Source: Phytophthora colocasiae (lineage: Eukaryota > Oomycota > Peronosporomycetes > Peronosporales > Peronosporaceae). From it: a DNA stretch of 64,000 nucleotides. The DNA lies in NCBI GenBank assembly GCA_018806915.1, contig JAGKQI010000100.1, positions 2,480,001-2,544,000 of the forward strand. Reading direction: 5' to 3'. Shown in pieces: positions 30,080-43,505 of this stretch. The position numbers were made by a program, and so were the translations under genes. Numbering within the stretch: the stretch's first letter is position 1; every line of letters begins with the position of its first letter. The notes under the pieces are model-generated. The model ran no database searches. It was not told the DNA's origin and saw nothing but the letters and a program-made list of their open reading frames with translations.

Positions 30080-30540
30080 AGTTGAAGTACATGTCATTGA
30101 TCCGAATGAGTGACGGCAACTTTTTGTGTTGATTTGATTAAACCTTTTGAGTCTCATCAGAATTAGGATCTCAATACGTTAATGTACTAGTACATGTAGA
30201 CTGCTGTATGTTCATTCCTCGTATACGTCCATTAATGTACGCAACGTTAACTCAGTCCGCGTAACTCGCCCTTCCTTGCCGTTTGACCGATGCACTCTAG
30301 AGCTGTGAGCAACCAGATAAGAGTCAACGTGCCAGTGCACGTAAGTAGACAACTGCTTGAACTCAGCTACCAAAAACACATGCACAACAGAGAGAGAGAT
30401 ATCGAGTAGGATGGCACTCAGCTAGGCATCTATCTCAACAATTCATCAGTTCCAATTTCACTACCTACTAAGGACTCGTGACATTTAGCTATAGCTAAAA
30501 CGTAGCGAATCTACGACAGTTCACCACGCCGACAGCTACC
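30080..30540. other. Gap between the gene island and retroelement A
   Basis: No gene. It probably holds the 3' end of the preceding gene and the 5' leader of element A. I searched it against the sequence after A's integrase (62,720-63,110) for shared LTR sequence and saw none by eye, so A may have lost its 5' LTR. A short GAGAGAGAGATAT run lies near 30390. Confidence 0.4.
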
Positions 30541-30986
30541 ATGTCCAGCAGCGACCCAGCAGAGGTGACCTTCGAGAAGGTCAAAAGCAACGGAGCCGTG
30601 GTGAAGAAAAGAGTGCCCACCTTCCGCGATGGAGACTGGAAGGACTGGTTGGAGTGGCTACTCCGCCTGTCTGAGGACTATGTATTCATGGGGTACATCC
30701 CAGGCGACGAAGAGGATCAAGTGGCGTTTGTCGAGGACATCCAAGTCCTCCTCTTCGACGAAGACCTGCAACAATTTAACGACATCGTAGCCGAGGAGAG
30801 CATCCTGCGGCCCACGACTGTCGCCTTAGTCGCGCTGAAGCGGCTAACCGAGATTCACTGCCCCGACGGAACCCGAGGCGTGATTATCGACGAAATGTCC
30901 GCGCTGAAGAAGACGCGAGACGTTAGTGTGCGAGAGTATACCCGTAACTTTAAGAAGTTGGGGCGCATGCTACAGTACATTGCGGA
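30541..30986 (+). pseudogene. Element A gag, N-terminal part (truncated by insertion of B1)
   Basis: ATG 30541; about 149 residues, beginning MSSSDPAEVTFEKV, helical with many acidic residues, as in Gypsy gag. It ends inside an Ala-Asp codon pair where B1 entered (CGGA at 30983-30986). The next codons belong to the B1 LTR. The remaining gag continues at 45092. Confidence 0.8.
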
Positions 30987-32519
30987 TGTGGTGAAGCGCG
31001 AATAAGAAATCCGAGAAAAGGCAACGTCAGGCCCTAAGAGAGTCGGATCAAGCGACAGGGGCCTCTGGCGAAGCAAGATGTCAGTTGATGACCCCAGATT
31101 GCGCGAACGATGGCTGACGAATGGATCCAGATCGATGTTCGTCTGGATCTCGCCAGCGATGAATGGATGGCGTCTTGGTCAAGTGAGACTAAGTGATTGG
31201 AGAACCCGTCGTGCGGTCCCGCGTGGCGGCTCAGGGTCGGAGGAGAAAAGGGCGCCTTGCCTGAGGTCGCATGAGAAGGAGATCAAGCGGCAGAGGGTCG
31301 GGATCGGTGTGATCTATGGTGGGCCGGTGACAACATAACCGTGAGATGCTGCCGAGGGGACCTGATGGCAGTGTTAGTCGCGTGGGGAGTGGTGATCAAG
31401 TCTGGGAAGCTCAAGACCTGGAATGTCGACGACGCAGGCACGCGAGATCAAGTATGAAGGCTGCTGATCGGGATCATTGTTCAAGACGGTGGACCAAGAT
31501 CGATGACCGAGATGGTTGATCGAGATCGGCTGATCGCCAGATCGGCTGATCAGCTGATCGCCAGATCGGCAGATCGAGATCGCGATCAGGGGTTAGGTGA
31601 GATCAAGATCGAAGATCGGAAGGGCAGCTGCGTAGCCGGATGTCAGGTAATCGTAGGATAGCAGATGAGGATGGGGCTAGTAGACATAGGAATAACCATA
31701 AACAGAATCGAATTTGCTCTCTAGTGCGCAAGTGGACTACTTCAGGGACCAAGACAAGGGAAGAGGATAGCACATTGGCCTCCCCTTAGTGTTCCTACAC
31801 TTCGCACACCTAGCTACAGCTAAGACCGGATCCCCGATTTGGCCGGCTTACCTTACGCTAGTGTGAGGATCTCTCGGTATCTCAACAACCCCCAAGAATC
31901 GAATTTGCTCTGGACATCACAAGTGCCTTCGTTCAAGACCGGAACTGGGAATTACATTGGCCCCCCGGCATCAAGAAGGTAAGGAGAAGAGATCTAGCAT
32001 AGAGGTTAATTCTGGATAATACATTGGCCAGTTTTACCCTATCTAGTGATCTATCCTTTACGTGCGAACTACGGATCGGAAGGAATTGGCTGCTTGGCCT
32101 GACGATCTCGTCGACTCTCAACCCATCAAGACACCCGCTATAGGAAGCGGCAAGCATCGTAAAGGAAGGGATCAGATCCCCAACATTGGACCTTTGGAAG
32201 ACCTGGATCGAAGACCAGGTGACCGGATCAAGGCTCGAGAACTCGCCTGTGACCCGGATCAACCCCTCCGAGGTAGAGTGAAGTATTCCCACGCTATCGC
32301 CGCACCCCCTACGTCACCCAAGACATTCTTCTCGTCCCAAGACATCTTCAGAAGTCACCTGGAAGAGCGTAACCCGCCTACCGACGGGTACACAAGGTGA
32401 ACACTACACGCAGCAAGATCACGGATCATCGGGGGACCCCCTCCGTTAGTCGGTGTCTGGGCGCAAGTGGCGATCGCGATCGGCCTCAACCAGATTTTGG
32501 CCAGATCCGCTCCACCACA
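30987..32519 (+). repeat. B1 5' LTR (1,533 bp)
   Basis: Begins TGTGGTGAAGCGCG and ends CTCCACCACA. It contains a GATC-rich tandem array (31517-31589) shorter than in the other LTRs, and two direct copies of AGAATCGAATTTGCTCT about 190 bp apart. No gene; the recurring open frames are a by-product of LTR duplication. Confidence 0.9.
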
Positions 32520-34844
32520 ATGGTGCGCGTGCCCGGATCTTCTGGTGACTTCGGATATCACCGTGAGTCCCAAGAAGATGTCAAGATTAAGGAAGAACAA
32601 GGGGAAGAAGTGCCTACGAATGTTGGATCGGCGGAGGCACCACTGAAAACGGAAAGATCCACAGATCAGCAGAGTTCTGGGAGGATCTCTACTGACAGGC
32701 ACGAGGCAGACCTGGATCGCAATCCAGATCTTGAAGAAAAACCTCGAATTCCTCCCAAGGCCCCTTCGAGGGCCACCGCGGATCTCGATGAGAATCGAGA
32801 TCCGCACACGAGCGATAAAGGAATCAGCAAAGCTGAAACCTAATCTGCTCACCAAGTCCACTGTTGCCTCAAGATCGACCAAGAAAAAGAAGATCAAGAG
32901 CACCCGGACGAAATTGAAAGCTCAGACTCAGAGCCAGAAGACATGATCAGCCCGGGATCGACGATTACCAAGGACGCGATCGAGCAGGCCTATTACAGGA
33001 AGATGCTAAGCGAGACCTTGCTTAACGACCCCGTTCTTACGATCATACAAGTCCGCCAGATCGGTAACCTCACCGGCCCAGTGTCGAAACCCCGGACTAG
33101 CTCGGACCGCCTGAACGCGGTGAAGATTCTACTTGATCTGCTCCAAGAGGCTGGTTTAGTGGCTGGAGAATTCGACCCAAACTCTCTATTTGACCTGGAA
33201 CTGGAAGCGATTCAGTATGCAACCCATGACCTATTCAACTCTCTCAAAGTCTTGGTCGGCGAACGCCCACTGACGCCCGATCTAGGTTATCAGACTGGAT
33301 CGTCATGCTACGCGTCAGCGACCTCGGAACCAGATTCCGACAGCCCGAGAAGGCTGCAACGCATGTCGTTAGGCCCCTCCGGTGCCAAATTCCTGAAATC
33401 GCGTATGAAGAAACAAGATACACGATCGATGGCCACGAAACTGGAGGCTAAGACACCTGATCAGCAAGAAAATCGCCGGACCCGGACAGACCAGACCGCG
33501 CCGACGACTAATTCCACGGGATCGAGCAACAAGCTGGACGACTACTTTCAAATGGCGATGGATCGTTTCTTAAAAGAACGGAATCTCGCGACACCCCGAT
33601 CGCCGATCAAAGGGGAGTTGGATGTTGAAATGGAGTCCGTTACGGCCTCGGATCCGGATGCATGGGAATACGATCCAGACGACATGGGCATACCAAGTTC
33701 CGGTGGACAGACGTCGAGCCGAGCAGCGATCGCATCCGCGGCGATCGGTCAAGGAGGATCGTCAATGATCCAGCGGGTCCGGATCTCAGCGATCTCGGAT
33801 CTGAAAGATTTTGCGGGTAAAGATCTGGACGAAGATCGCGCTCGGGCCTGGATCAGTAAAGTCAAGTCAGCATTTCAGCGCGATCAGGCTACGGAAGAAG
33901 AAAAATGCCTCACATTTGCAGATCTGATGGTGGGACCGGCAAAGAACTGGTACATGCAGCTCAGTCGAACGACGAAAACCAAGTGGGCGGATCTGCTGGA
34001 CAGTTTCCAGACCCAGTATTGTGGGTTGGGTATGTCGGTCGCGTGGCAATACTATCACGCTCGCAAGCGATCGGAAGAAACTCCCCTTGATTACCTCTAC
34101 CGGCTCAACGTGGCGGCTTTACGTGCTAGACTGAAGATCAAGGATGGGAGCCCTAAGGCCCGCCGGGAACATGTAGACCACTACATCGAGACATTGGGAG
34201 ATCCGGAGTTAGCTGATCGGCTGACCCTACTCCGACTGAGCGACGTCGATGAACTGGAGGAGGTACTTCGTGCCCGGGAACGGGCGAAAAGCAGACAACG
34301 TAAATCTGCGTTCGGATCGAAGTACAGACAAAAGGCACCGGCCAGTGCCCCGGCGGCACCCACCCGAGCGGTGGTACGGGCGATCCAAGCCCAAGATCCG
34401 AGCTCGGAATCAGAGGAAGTATCCGGATCGGACGGATCCGATTCTGAAGGCGATCTCCGGAGGATATATCTTGCCGCGTCGGAAGACAAGCAGATCGGCA
34501 CTGGGGGCGTTCCCCACCAACAGGATCAGTCGCGATCGCAGGTGAACGCGCAAGATCGAGGCCGGATCGCGGATCGCAGGGGTACGTCAGACCACGATCG
34601 AGGTCGCTGTTCACACTGTGGATCGCGGAAGCATACGGATCTGGACTGCTGGAGACGTCTAACTTGTGAAAAGTGCGGGAAGAGGGGTCACCCAACGGAT
34701 CGCTGTCTGTATACCTGCCGTGGTTGTGGGAGATCCATGAAGCTGGAGCATGCCCCATGGAGGAATTCTACAACCAGATCCGCAAGTGGTACGACCCGAC
34801 CCGACATGCCGGATTGTTCCCCGAGAAGGTGGAAAAGATGTTAA
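32520..34844 (+). pseudogene. B1 gag
   Basis: ATG at 32520 directly after the LTR. A charged N-terminal region is followed by a retrotransposon gag domain (FAGKDLDEDRARAWI to the LRLSDVDELEEVLRAR region, about 33810-34275) and zinc knuckles of CX2CX4HX4C type (CSHCGSRKHTDLDC and CEKCGKRGHPTDRC, 34610-34710). A +1 change near 32818 and a -1 change near 32915 put about 100 bp out of frame. A missing G near 34728 destroys the third knuckle. Confidence 0.85.
32521..32538 (+). promoter_or_regulatory. B1 tRNA primer-binding site
   Basis: TGGTGCGCGTGCCCGGAT lies one base after the LTR. Its complement ends in CCA and looks like a tRNA 3' acceptor plus T-arm. The gag ATG (32520-32522) overlaps its first bases. 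B2 has the same site at 49818. The tRNA species was not identified. Confidence 0.6.
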
Positions 34845-37800
34845 ACTAGGACGCTCGCCGGTTTGGAAACCGGTACGAGCCGAGCGTTCTGAGTACTGCA
34901 TCTATGCATATGTGAACAAGAAATCGAGAGATCAAGATAGGGAGAATTCGGATCTGCGCGGTAATACATGTAAGTTGCATTCGTATACTGCTAAGATCGC
35001 GAGTCTTCCCCGGATCGATGAGTTCTCTCGATCTGGTGCGGAAGTGGCTCTGGATCTCAAGGAAGGAGAGTCCAGGGGGTATTGGAAATACCACGCACCC
35101 GGAAAATGGTTCCGCCAAGCCAAGATCTCAGGCAAGATCAATCACGAAAGAGCGATCTTGCTCCTGGACACTGGCGCCGAGGTATCCATCTTGGATACCG
35201 CCTTTGCTCGTAAGGTTGGGTGCCACTTTGACACTAGTCAGAGACAGGAGTGTGTTGGGATCGGTGATAATGTGTACACCACCGAGGGAAGAACGAGGAT
35301 CAAGATCACGCTTGCAGGATACCTGGTCTACTTTTTCGATATTTGGATCGGGGATCTATCCGGGCAAGATGCGATCCTGGGTATGGATTTCATGATCCCG
35401 GCTGGAGTCCGGATGGATCTGGCGAAGGGATCGATGTGCTTACCTAATGAAGTGGGGATCCCACTTAGTGGTCGCAAGAGATTATACGGGGAGAAGGTAA
35501 GATCGGTAAAATTGGAGGAAGATCTACATATCCCAGTTGGGGGATCTGAAGAGATCGCATCGAGTGAAATTATTGGCGACAGAAAAATTGTGGGTGACCA
35601 GAGGCGACCAATGGGTACCTACAGTGGTGAATGGACCCGGCCGAACTCGGTACTTAGTGATCACGAATTTGAGCGAGAAGATTTTACGACTGGATCACAG
35701 ATTACATGTTGGAATGGTACTTGATCAGGAAAAAGTGCCTCGATTCCCCGGGTTTGTGTCGATCGGATCCCGACGTTACATGGAGTGGCAGAATCTAGCT
35801 CTAGAAGCGACTGTGGACGCAAGACCAGAACCTCAGGAATCCGTGGAGATCCCTTACCGTCGGTCGAACGGCCGACCTACGTTACGCCGCGATCCATACT
35901 CCGCCGAGGTGGGGCAACCAGGACCGACCCTGATCCTGCACCAATATCGACACCGGAACCGCGATCACCAACCGATACAGCCGAAGTCAAGGTCGCATTC
36001 ATCGATCCCCAACCGGATCCCATGGATACCCCACCGATCACGATCAGTTCCGACAAGACCCCGAGTGGCGAAGCTGGGGGCGGTGAGACTGAGACGAATG
36101 AGAGCTTGCTAGATCAGGCCCCAGATCGGACAGATCGGACATGCGAAGAAGAGATCGAGGAAAAAACAGAAAAACCAGATTTTCAAATCGAGATCAAACA
36201 TGAATCCGACGCCGATGCCGTCCCCAGGGTTAAAGACACCCCGATCTTGACAGCCAAGGACGATAGGCTGCGTGATCAATCAACGGATGAACCGGATCCG
36301 ACATCTCCTGAAGGGATCGAGAACGCTGATCAGACCCACTTACACGAAAGTGGTGAATTTTCGACCGAAGATCTAGCCGATAATCTCGCAGTAGTACCAG
36401 AGATCCAGATCTCCACCACCGAAGAAGTCAGGATTGAAGATCTGCAAGTAGGGAATCCGGGATCGGCTACCCCGGAGGAGATCGAGAAACTTCGACAGAT
36501 TATTTGGAAGAAGCGACAACTCCTGATCGGAAAGGGAAACGCACTTCCTCCAGCGGCCAAGGGTGTTATATGCGATATCGACGTGGGTGATGCAAAGCCG
36601 ATCGCACAACGAGTCCGAAAGGTGGCGCCACAGTTTCGCGAGAAAGTATCGGATCTTATCAAAGGACTCCTAGCTGCCAAGATCATTCGGCCATCGACAT
36701 CGCCATGGGCATCTCCGATCGTGGTGATCATCAAGAAGAACGGTGTAGACATCCGACTATGTATCGATTATCGGCTGGTGAACGGTCTCACAAGGCTGAT
36801 GATCTACCCGATGCCTTTGATCAATGACCTGTTAGAAGATCTTGACAAGGTTCTGTGGTATTGTTCATTAGACATGGCGAGTGGATTCTGGGTCGTATCA
36901 ATGACCGATCGAGCTCGCGCGATCTCGGCTTTCATCACTCCATTTGGCCTTTTCGAGTGGAATCGCATGCCGTTCGGGCTGAAGAACGCTCCTCAGATCT
37001 ATCAACGCCTTGTGGACAATGCCCTATATGGATTTCTGAAGATCTCCCAGTCCGGAGATGTGGAAGGCTCTGCGGATGTGTTCGAATCAGGGATCCCGGA
37101 AGATCCCGGTCGTCCGTCGGTGCTAGGTCGGAGATCATACATCGACGATATCTTGATCACGGCTGGATCATGGGATCAAATGTGCGATCGGGTGGAAGGC
37201 CTATTGGAGGCCTGCGATAAGTGGAATCTCTCGATCAGTGTGGCAAAGAGCTTCTGGGGCATGGATAAGGTGGAATATCTCGGACACAAAGTGTCGATCG
37301 ATGGATTGAGGCACACCCGAAGGACCTGAAGTCTCTGACGGATCTACCATTCCTGGATCACTCCGATCCATGCAATCGTTCCTTGGAAGTTTGAATTACT
37401 ATAGTCGGTTCATCGAGGATTATGCGATCTATGCATCGGTCCTATATGAACTACGTGAGGTGGAGTTCGCAGAACTGGAAGAAGCGACCAGATCTACGAA
37501 AGATCATGGATAGCATGGACCTGATCACTCAAGATCCCGTCGCGCTTAAGTCGGATCGGGATAGATCGCTAGATATCCCGACTCAAAGAAGCGATAGTAC
37601 AACGGATCCTGACTTGGGGGCGATGTCTTCACCCTGTTCAAGCGAGATCGGAACCAACCTGGGCCTAAAGACTGGTGACGAGAGGTGGGGTAGGGCATAC
37701 AGGGCGTTTACAGCCTTGAAGACCAAGATCGCGTCGACCCCGATCCTTCGCCACTTCGACACGACGAAGTTACCCGTGGTGATCGTGTACGCTAGTGACT

Positions 37801-40431
37801 GGGCGATTTCCGCCGCACTAATGCAGGAACACGACCAGATCTACCACCCGGTCGCGTTTGCCAGCCGAACCTTGAAGACCAACGAGCTGAATTATAATGT
37901 TGCCGAAAAGGAGGTGTTAGCTCTACTTCGGATCTTGGATCTACACTACACCTTGTTGGTGGGACGTCGGATCAAGGTCCTAACCCGACACTCGACGCTT
38001 GCCTGGCTGTTCAAGTCTGCCGGCCTCCAAGGACGTCTGGGACAATGGTCTGCTCTTCTGTCCCCGTGGACACTCGAGATCACGAAGTGTACGAAGGGGA
38101 GGATGAAATACTGGGGCGATCGCAGCTAACATAACGCCCCGATCGGAGATCGACGAAGCTCTGATCGCGATCGCGCCGCGAAAGGAGCTAAAACGTCGGA
38201 TCCAGATGCCGATCCCCACTGTAGACCCAGATGAGGAGTTGTGGGTTATAAGTTTCGACGGATCGGCACGCGTGAAACGAGGAGGAGGCGCTTTCAGCGC
38301 GATCGTGTGGAGTTTACCAGAGTGGAAGGTGATCAAGGCTAGATCGGATTATGCTGAAAGCCTCACTGTCAATGAAGCGGAATACCGTGGACTCTTGCTA
38401 GGTCTTGGCATGATCGCACAGTTAGAACGCCGCCGTTTGGTCGTTTGTGGCGATTCGAATCTGGTAATCCGACAAGTCCGGGGCGAGATCGACTGCAAGG
38501 CGCCAGGATTGACGCTACTGAAACAGAAGGTGCTAGATCACTTGCGGAATTGGGGAGATCACGAGCTGGTCCATGTGAAGAGAGACTGGAATGGGAGCGC
38601 AGATAGCTTGGCGAGTGCCGCGCTGCAGCGAGGAAGCGGGATCGAAGTCCACGATGAGACAGATCGATGCGATCTGATCACCCTGAATCGGCTTAATGAG
38701 GTATTGATCCCTCGAGTTGAAGATCGATCTGTGCAAGTGTCGGCAGTAGCCACGCGTGCAGCCCGAGCGCGACCTGGCGCCGCTGTCTTGCGAGAGGAAC
38801 TGATCCGGGAGATGCGGGTTGATCGGATCAGGCGAGCCCAGGACGAGGAGGTCTGGATCGCAGGACTAAAGAAGTACCTGGCTGGGCAGATCGCGGATCT
38901 TACTCGAGCCGAATCCGGATCCTACGCCAAGATCGCCTCCGAGTACGAGGTAGATGAACAAGATCTGTTGTTTTACTGCCCACCAGGGCCGAGATCAAGA
39001 GGTGATCGCGATCGCCTGATGAGACTTGTAGTTCCAGAAACGCTACAGCAGGATGTCCTCCACCACTATCATACGACTCTGGAAGGAGGACATCAGGATC
39101 GGACGCACTTATCAGCGGATCCGAGATCATTTCCACTGGAGGGGATTATATCGGAGCGTGCAGCGATACGTAGGCGAGTGTGTAGATTGTGAGACCGGGA
39201 AGGGGAGACCCACGATCCGGGGCGAGTCGCCGGGGAATCTGCAGGCGACATACCCATTCCAGATCATAGCAATGGATCACATACCTTCTCTGCCCAGATC
39301 CAACAAAGGCAACACCGAACTACTGATCTGGGTCGATCTGTTCACGGGATATGTGATCGCAAAGGCCAGTTCCTCCCGATCGGCCCAGACCGTCGCGGAA
39401 TCTTATGAAGAATGCGTGTTCCGCAGATTTGGTGCTAGCGAGATGATCAGGCACGATCGAGAACCGGGTTTCATGTCCGACTTCTTCAGATCGTTCAATA
39501 AGATCCTGGGGCAGCGACAACGGGCGACGATGGCCTACCGGCCGCAAGCCAACGGGACTGCGGAACGGATGGTGCAAACGGCGACTAGGGCGATCAAGAT
39601 GTATGTTCAAGATCTCGATCAGAAGGACTGGGATGAATACGCGGAGAGACTGACGTTCGCCATTAATACGGCTCACGATCGGGTTCGGGAGATACCCCTC
39701 ATTACCTGGTACATGGATGGGATCCGAGATCGACGTTGGAGGCAACGATCCCGATCGGATCGACCAGACGCCACGATCGCGATCCAAGACGGTGGAGGTA
39801 TCGGGTTCAGAGATACTACCAGCAGTCGCGAGAGCAGGTCAACGCTAGACTACGAGAGGCGATTGCAGATCGAGCCGATCGGCACAATGAGGATGTCGAT
39901 CCGCATCAGATCGAAGCTGGATCACGAGTTTGGCTATACCTAGATCGTGTGAAGGAAGGGTATGCACGTAAACTCGCTCACCTTTGGCACGGCCCGTTCC
40001 GTGTTGCAGAGAAGCTCAACGAATTCACGATCAAGCTGGAGATCGCGGGATCTGATTACCATATCTTTCCAGTGGTCCATGTTTCTAAGCTAAAGCTGGT
40101 GCGGAATTTTCCGGATCGACCGCGGGTCGAGTTGACTGTGGATGAAGCAGATCGGCTAGATTTCGATGAGATCCTCCTTCCGGAGGACAGTTGGGTCCCA
40201 GATCTGGATGCCGACGAGTACGAGGTCGAACGGATCTCGGACATGCGAAGTGGGAAACGGACTCGCTACGGCCGGATCTATCGTGAATTCCTGGTGCACT
40301 GGGTCGGTTATGATGAACCAACTTGGGTCGACGAAGCTGATCTTAACTGTGGAGCCATACTGAGCGCGTTCCTACGTGATCATGCTAACCGAAATCGGTT
40401 TGGCGTGATGCAGTCGCACGAAGAGGTGTAG
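34750..40431 (+). pseudogene. B1 pol: protease, RT, two RNase H, integrase, chromodomain
   Basis: Same domain order as B2 pol (see that entry): protease LLLDTGAEVSI (35158), RT with YIDD (37138), degenerate first RNase H, second RNase H with four acidic residues, HHCC integrase and chromodomain. About eight small indels relative to B2 break the frame, near 35563, 35850, 37310, 37350, 37480, 38085, 39093 and 39688. It keeps 11 bp near 37586 that are deleted in B2. No full pol product can be made. Confidence 0.85.
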
Positions 40432-40770
40432 ACGCAGAGAAGGCGACGTGACCGGGTCACAACGCCGAGATCGCGGATGCTGATCTGGATGTCTATCTGG
40501 ATCGGATGTGGAGATTTTATATTTTTCGTGGAGATTTTATATTTTTCTTGTATATGCATGTGAAACCGGAGTGATTGGATGGAAGGTGTGGAGATTTCGA
40601 AGATGCTAAGTGGGATCGAAACTGTGGAGTAAGTATGGAGAAGAACGCTGGTTTTGAAGCTGGAAAGATTACGTGGAATTGAAAAAGAGGCTAGGCTGAG
40701 TCAGGATCGCGTGGCGAAGTACCGGATCGTGATAGAGAATATGTAAGCGTGCTGACCGACTCCGGGCTCA
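40432..40770. other. B1 gap between convergent pol and antisense gene b
   Basis: Contains two exact tandem copies of the 20-bp string GTGGAGATTTTATATTTTTC (40508-40547), the most AT-rich spot in the element. It lies where sense and antisense transcripts would meet, so a two-way polyadenylation region is a reasonable guess. Confidence 0.5.
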
Positions 40771-42468
40771 GCTGATCACCTCGGACTGGTCGAGATCGCG
40801 GGATCAGGAGTCCCAGGAGGTGTAGGTGGAGCAGGCGGGTTAAACTTGTTTTCGAGCCGTGGGATCTGCCAGGACGGGTGATCTGCCGGCCGATCGCGGT
40901 AATGGTTGCGCCAAGGGTCCTCCTGATCGCATTCTGCCAACGCAGAGATCAGATCGGTGGGCTCCGGTCGGTTCAGAGTCGGCTGGGCCAGGTTAGCCAT
41001 TCGGGAGGCCGATCCGGGGTACCAGTATACCCGATCACGGATAGTAGGGAAGTGCAGGAAGTAGGGATCGAGCAGAAGATCGATGTCCGCCCACATCGCC
41101 CTCATCATGGGCAGGAATCGTCCCAACAGCAGCCGCCAACGTTCTCCGGTACGGCTACGCCGTTGCCGACGCTCGAGGTAATACCGACGGAGATCAGGAT
41201 CAGCTTCATACATCGCCTTCGTGATCTCGAGATAATGGGTCGATTCCCAGTAGGCCTGCAGGTGATCTGACTCGAAGGCGGCGTAGGCATCCGCGATCTG
41301 CCCCAGCATGGTTCCAGCACGACGATGTAGACCGAGATCGAAGGTGAGGGGGGCCGGTCGGTTGCGGAGCACCTCCCAAGGTCGGGTAGCAAGTAGGGCC
41401 TGCACGTTGGGCCCAGTGATCAGGCTAGCCAACCAACCGACCCCGGCTCGGGAAGGGCGATTAGCCGGTGATCTCGCGGAGGTAGAGGAATCCGGGAGGT
41501 AGCAGCAGCCTCTTGGACAATGTGGAGAGGATCATACCGACGATAGACAAAGTTCCGACTAACATAGGATCCAACGGGAAGACATCACCAACAGCAAAAT
41601 GACGGACGTTCTCATACCAGGGAATAGACGAGCTGATAGAGAACAGTGGAGGGTGCAGCTGGGGTCGTGGCGAGCCGCCGGGAGAGCCGCCACCCGGAGA
41701 TCCCCCCACCGGGAGGGCTCCCGCCAGCTGGACTACCCTCGGGGACCCCTGAGGAGAAGTGATCGGAGTCTGTGGGGAACTGCCGCCCGGAGGTGTCGGC
41801 TGCGCCGGAGGCGTCGATGGAGCAGGCCCCCCTTGATCACCGGATGCTGGAGGAGGATTTCCATGCCGGCGGTGCCACGACAGCGATCGGAGTATCGTAG
41901 CCCGAAGAGCGTCGTCGGATCCAGCGCCAGAATCCTCCGCGTCATCGTCATGCTCTGGATCGGGTTTACGTTTGGACCGATCCGAGCCACCCTTCTTCGG
42001 GGAAGGTGCTTCCACGGTCACTTGCGAGGTGGCCTGGGTGCGATCTGCTTCCTCCGCATCCGGCCCAGTCGGGATCGCGGGTTCAGGACCCAGATCGAAG
42101 GGGTCTGGGCTTTCCTCGTGCTTTTCTTCGAGCTCGGTCGCCTGGGCCTGGCCACCGGGTTGGTCTCCAGCGGGAACATCAGGAGGGGCCGCGTCGTGAT
42201 CGGCCGGGAGGCTCCGTCCGCGAGGTCTTGTGCGGGGCGATGTAGCAGGAGATGGGGGCGGACTGAGAGCACGTTTGACCCCCCGTTCATCTTGAGCAGC
42301 GCGGAGCCGAGACACCATTTCGGTCAGGACGTTGGTGGTCGCCATTACGTCACCTTCTGCCTGATCGTAGTTCTCCTGCAATGCCTGAAGACTCGCTTCT
42401 AACTCCTGCACTTCGGCATGGGTACCGATCAGATCATCCTCTACGACAAACAGAATATGAGTGATCAT
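40771..42468 (-). pseudogene. B1 antisense gene b
   Basis: Counterpart of the intact 566-residue B2 gene. ATG complement 42466-42468. A two-base difference near 41473 breaks the frame, and one missing base near 40786 changes the C-terminus. The Pro/Asp/Gly-rich middle and the hydrophobic segment are recognisable. Confidence 0.65.
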
Positions 42469-42484
42469 GGTCAGGTGGAGGGAT

Positions 42485-43379
42485 CTAGACTATATGCGCA
42501 CCTAGACGAGTGGATCGTTGTCGCTCGGCGCTGAGATCCGCCTGTGCTCTGTCACGATCTGCGAACCCTTGGTCTCGTTCCACGAGTAGGCGATCCCGCT
42601 CCGAAGTGACTCGGTTCAGTTCGGAGTTAGCGTGGGCGAGTTGATCGGTGGCTAGGTCACGTTCACCAGCGATACTAAGCGATCGCTCGGGCGGAGTCCG
42701 CCAAGGCTCGATCTCGCTCAGCCAGGGCCAATCGGGTGGGAGCCCCTGTCGAAGGCGTGGGGCTGGAATCCAGTTGGAGATGTGCAAGATCAGCCGAGAT
42801 CCGGTTGTAGCTGGCCTTGGCAGTGATGGAGTCTTGCTTCGCCTCAGCCAGATCGCAAGCATGGATCCGGGCTTCCGCCTGGAGATCCTGGATCTCGTTG
42901 GTGGCTTGTTCCACCTCTTCGGTCAGACGATCCCTGTCCTCTGTAGCTCGATCTAGGTCTGCCTGGGCAGAGTTGAGACGCCGCGCGAACTCGTCGCGTT
43001 CCGATCGGAGCTGGTGAACCTGCATACGCAATCCATCGAGATCAGAGGCTTCCTCCGCGAGATCAGCGATCTCGCGCTCCAGACGCGCAACCTCGCCCTG
43101 CTGGTCTGCCCGGAACCGCTCCATGGCGTCGACATGCGCCCGAAGTTCCATGGCTTCACGACTTAGTTGATCACGTTCGCGCACCAGGCGATCCCACCCT
43201 GGACTGCCCGGCATCGGCCCAGCCTCATCGGATGAGAGCGGGCGTGCGTGGTCTGGAGCCGGACCCGACGAACGTCGCGAGATGTCGGAATGGGGAGATG
43301 GCGGACCGTCGGGGGATCTTGGGGAATCGGGAGGTGTAGGCAAATAATCGCTCCCGGGATCACTTCCTTGCTGGCTCAT
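42485..43379 (-). pseudogene. B1 antisense gene a, coiled coil
   Basis: ATG complement 43377-43379 (MSQQGSDP). A Pro/Ser-rich start and a long Arg/Glu/Leu heptad coiled coil are open to about 42675, where a small deletion relative to B2 shifts the frame; the final coiled-coil part reads in another frame to the stop at 42485-42487. It lies 16 bp upstream of gene b on the same strand. Confidence 0.6.
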
Positions 43380-43492
43380 GGAGACTGGAAGGGATCCGTT
43401 GGTGGTGGTCGAAGTGTTGTCGGGGTGACTTGTGCCTTGGGCTGAAGATTGGAGAATGAGACCTGAAGTGGACCGAGACGGACCAACTTGCA

Positions 43493-43505
43493 GGCTGGGG
43501 GCGGA
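43493..43505 (+). promoter_or_regulatory. B1 polypurine tract
   Basis: Purine-rich GGCTGGGGGCGGA directly before the 3' LTR; the usual plus-strand DNA primer of LTR elements. B2 has the same at 60792-60804. Confidence 0.55.

Noticed and set aside
31517..31589. Tandem GATC units as a CRISPR array
   Set aside because: Units are about 9 bp without spacers, lie in an LTR, and the genome is eukaryotic.
31078..32400. Open frames inside the B LTRs (for example 32062-32400 and counterparts near 44636, 49360 and 61753)
   Set aside because: They recur only because LTRs are duplicated, they vary in end, and they have no recognisable features.
41599..42402. Plus-strand frame of 267 codons opposite antisense gene b
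   Set aside because: Shadow of the minus-strand gene; composition is Arg-rich as expected from the complement of Pro/Gly/Ala codons.
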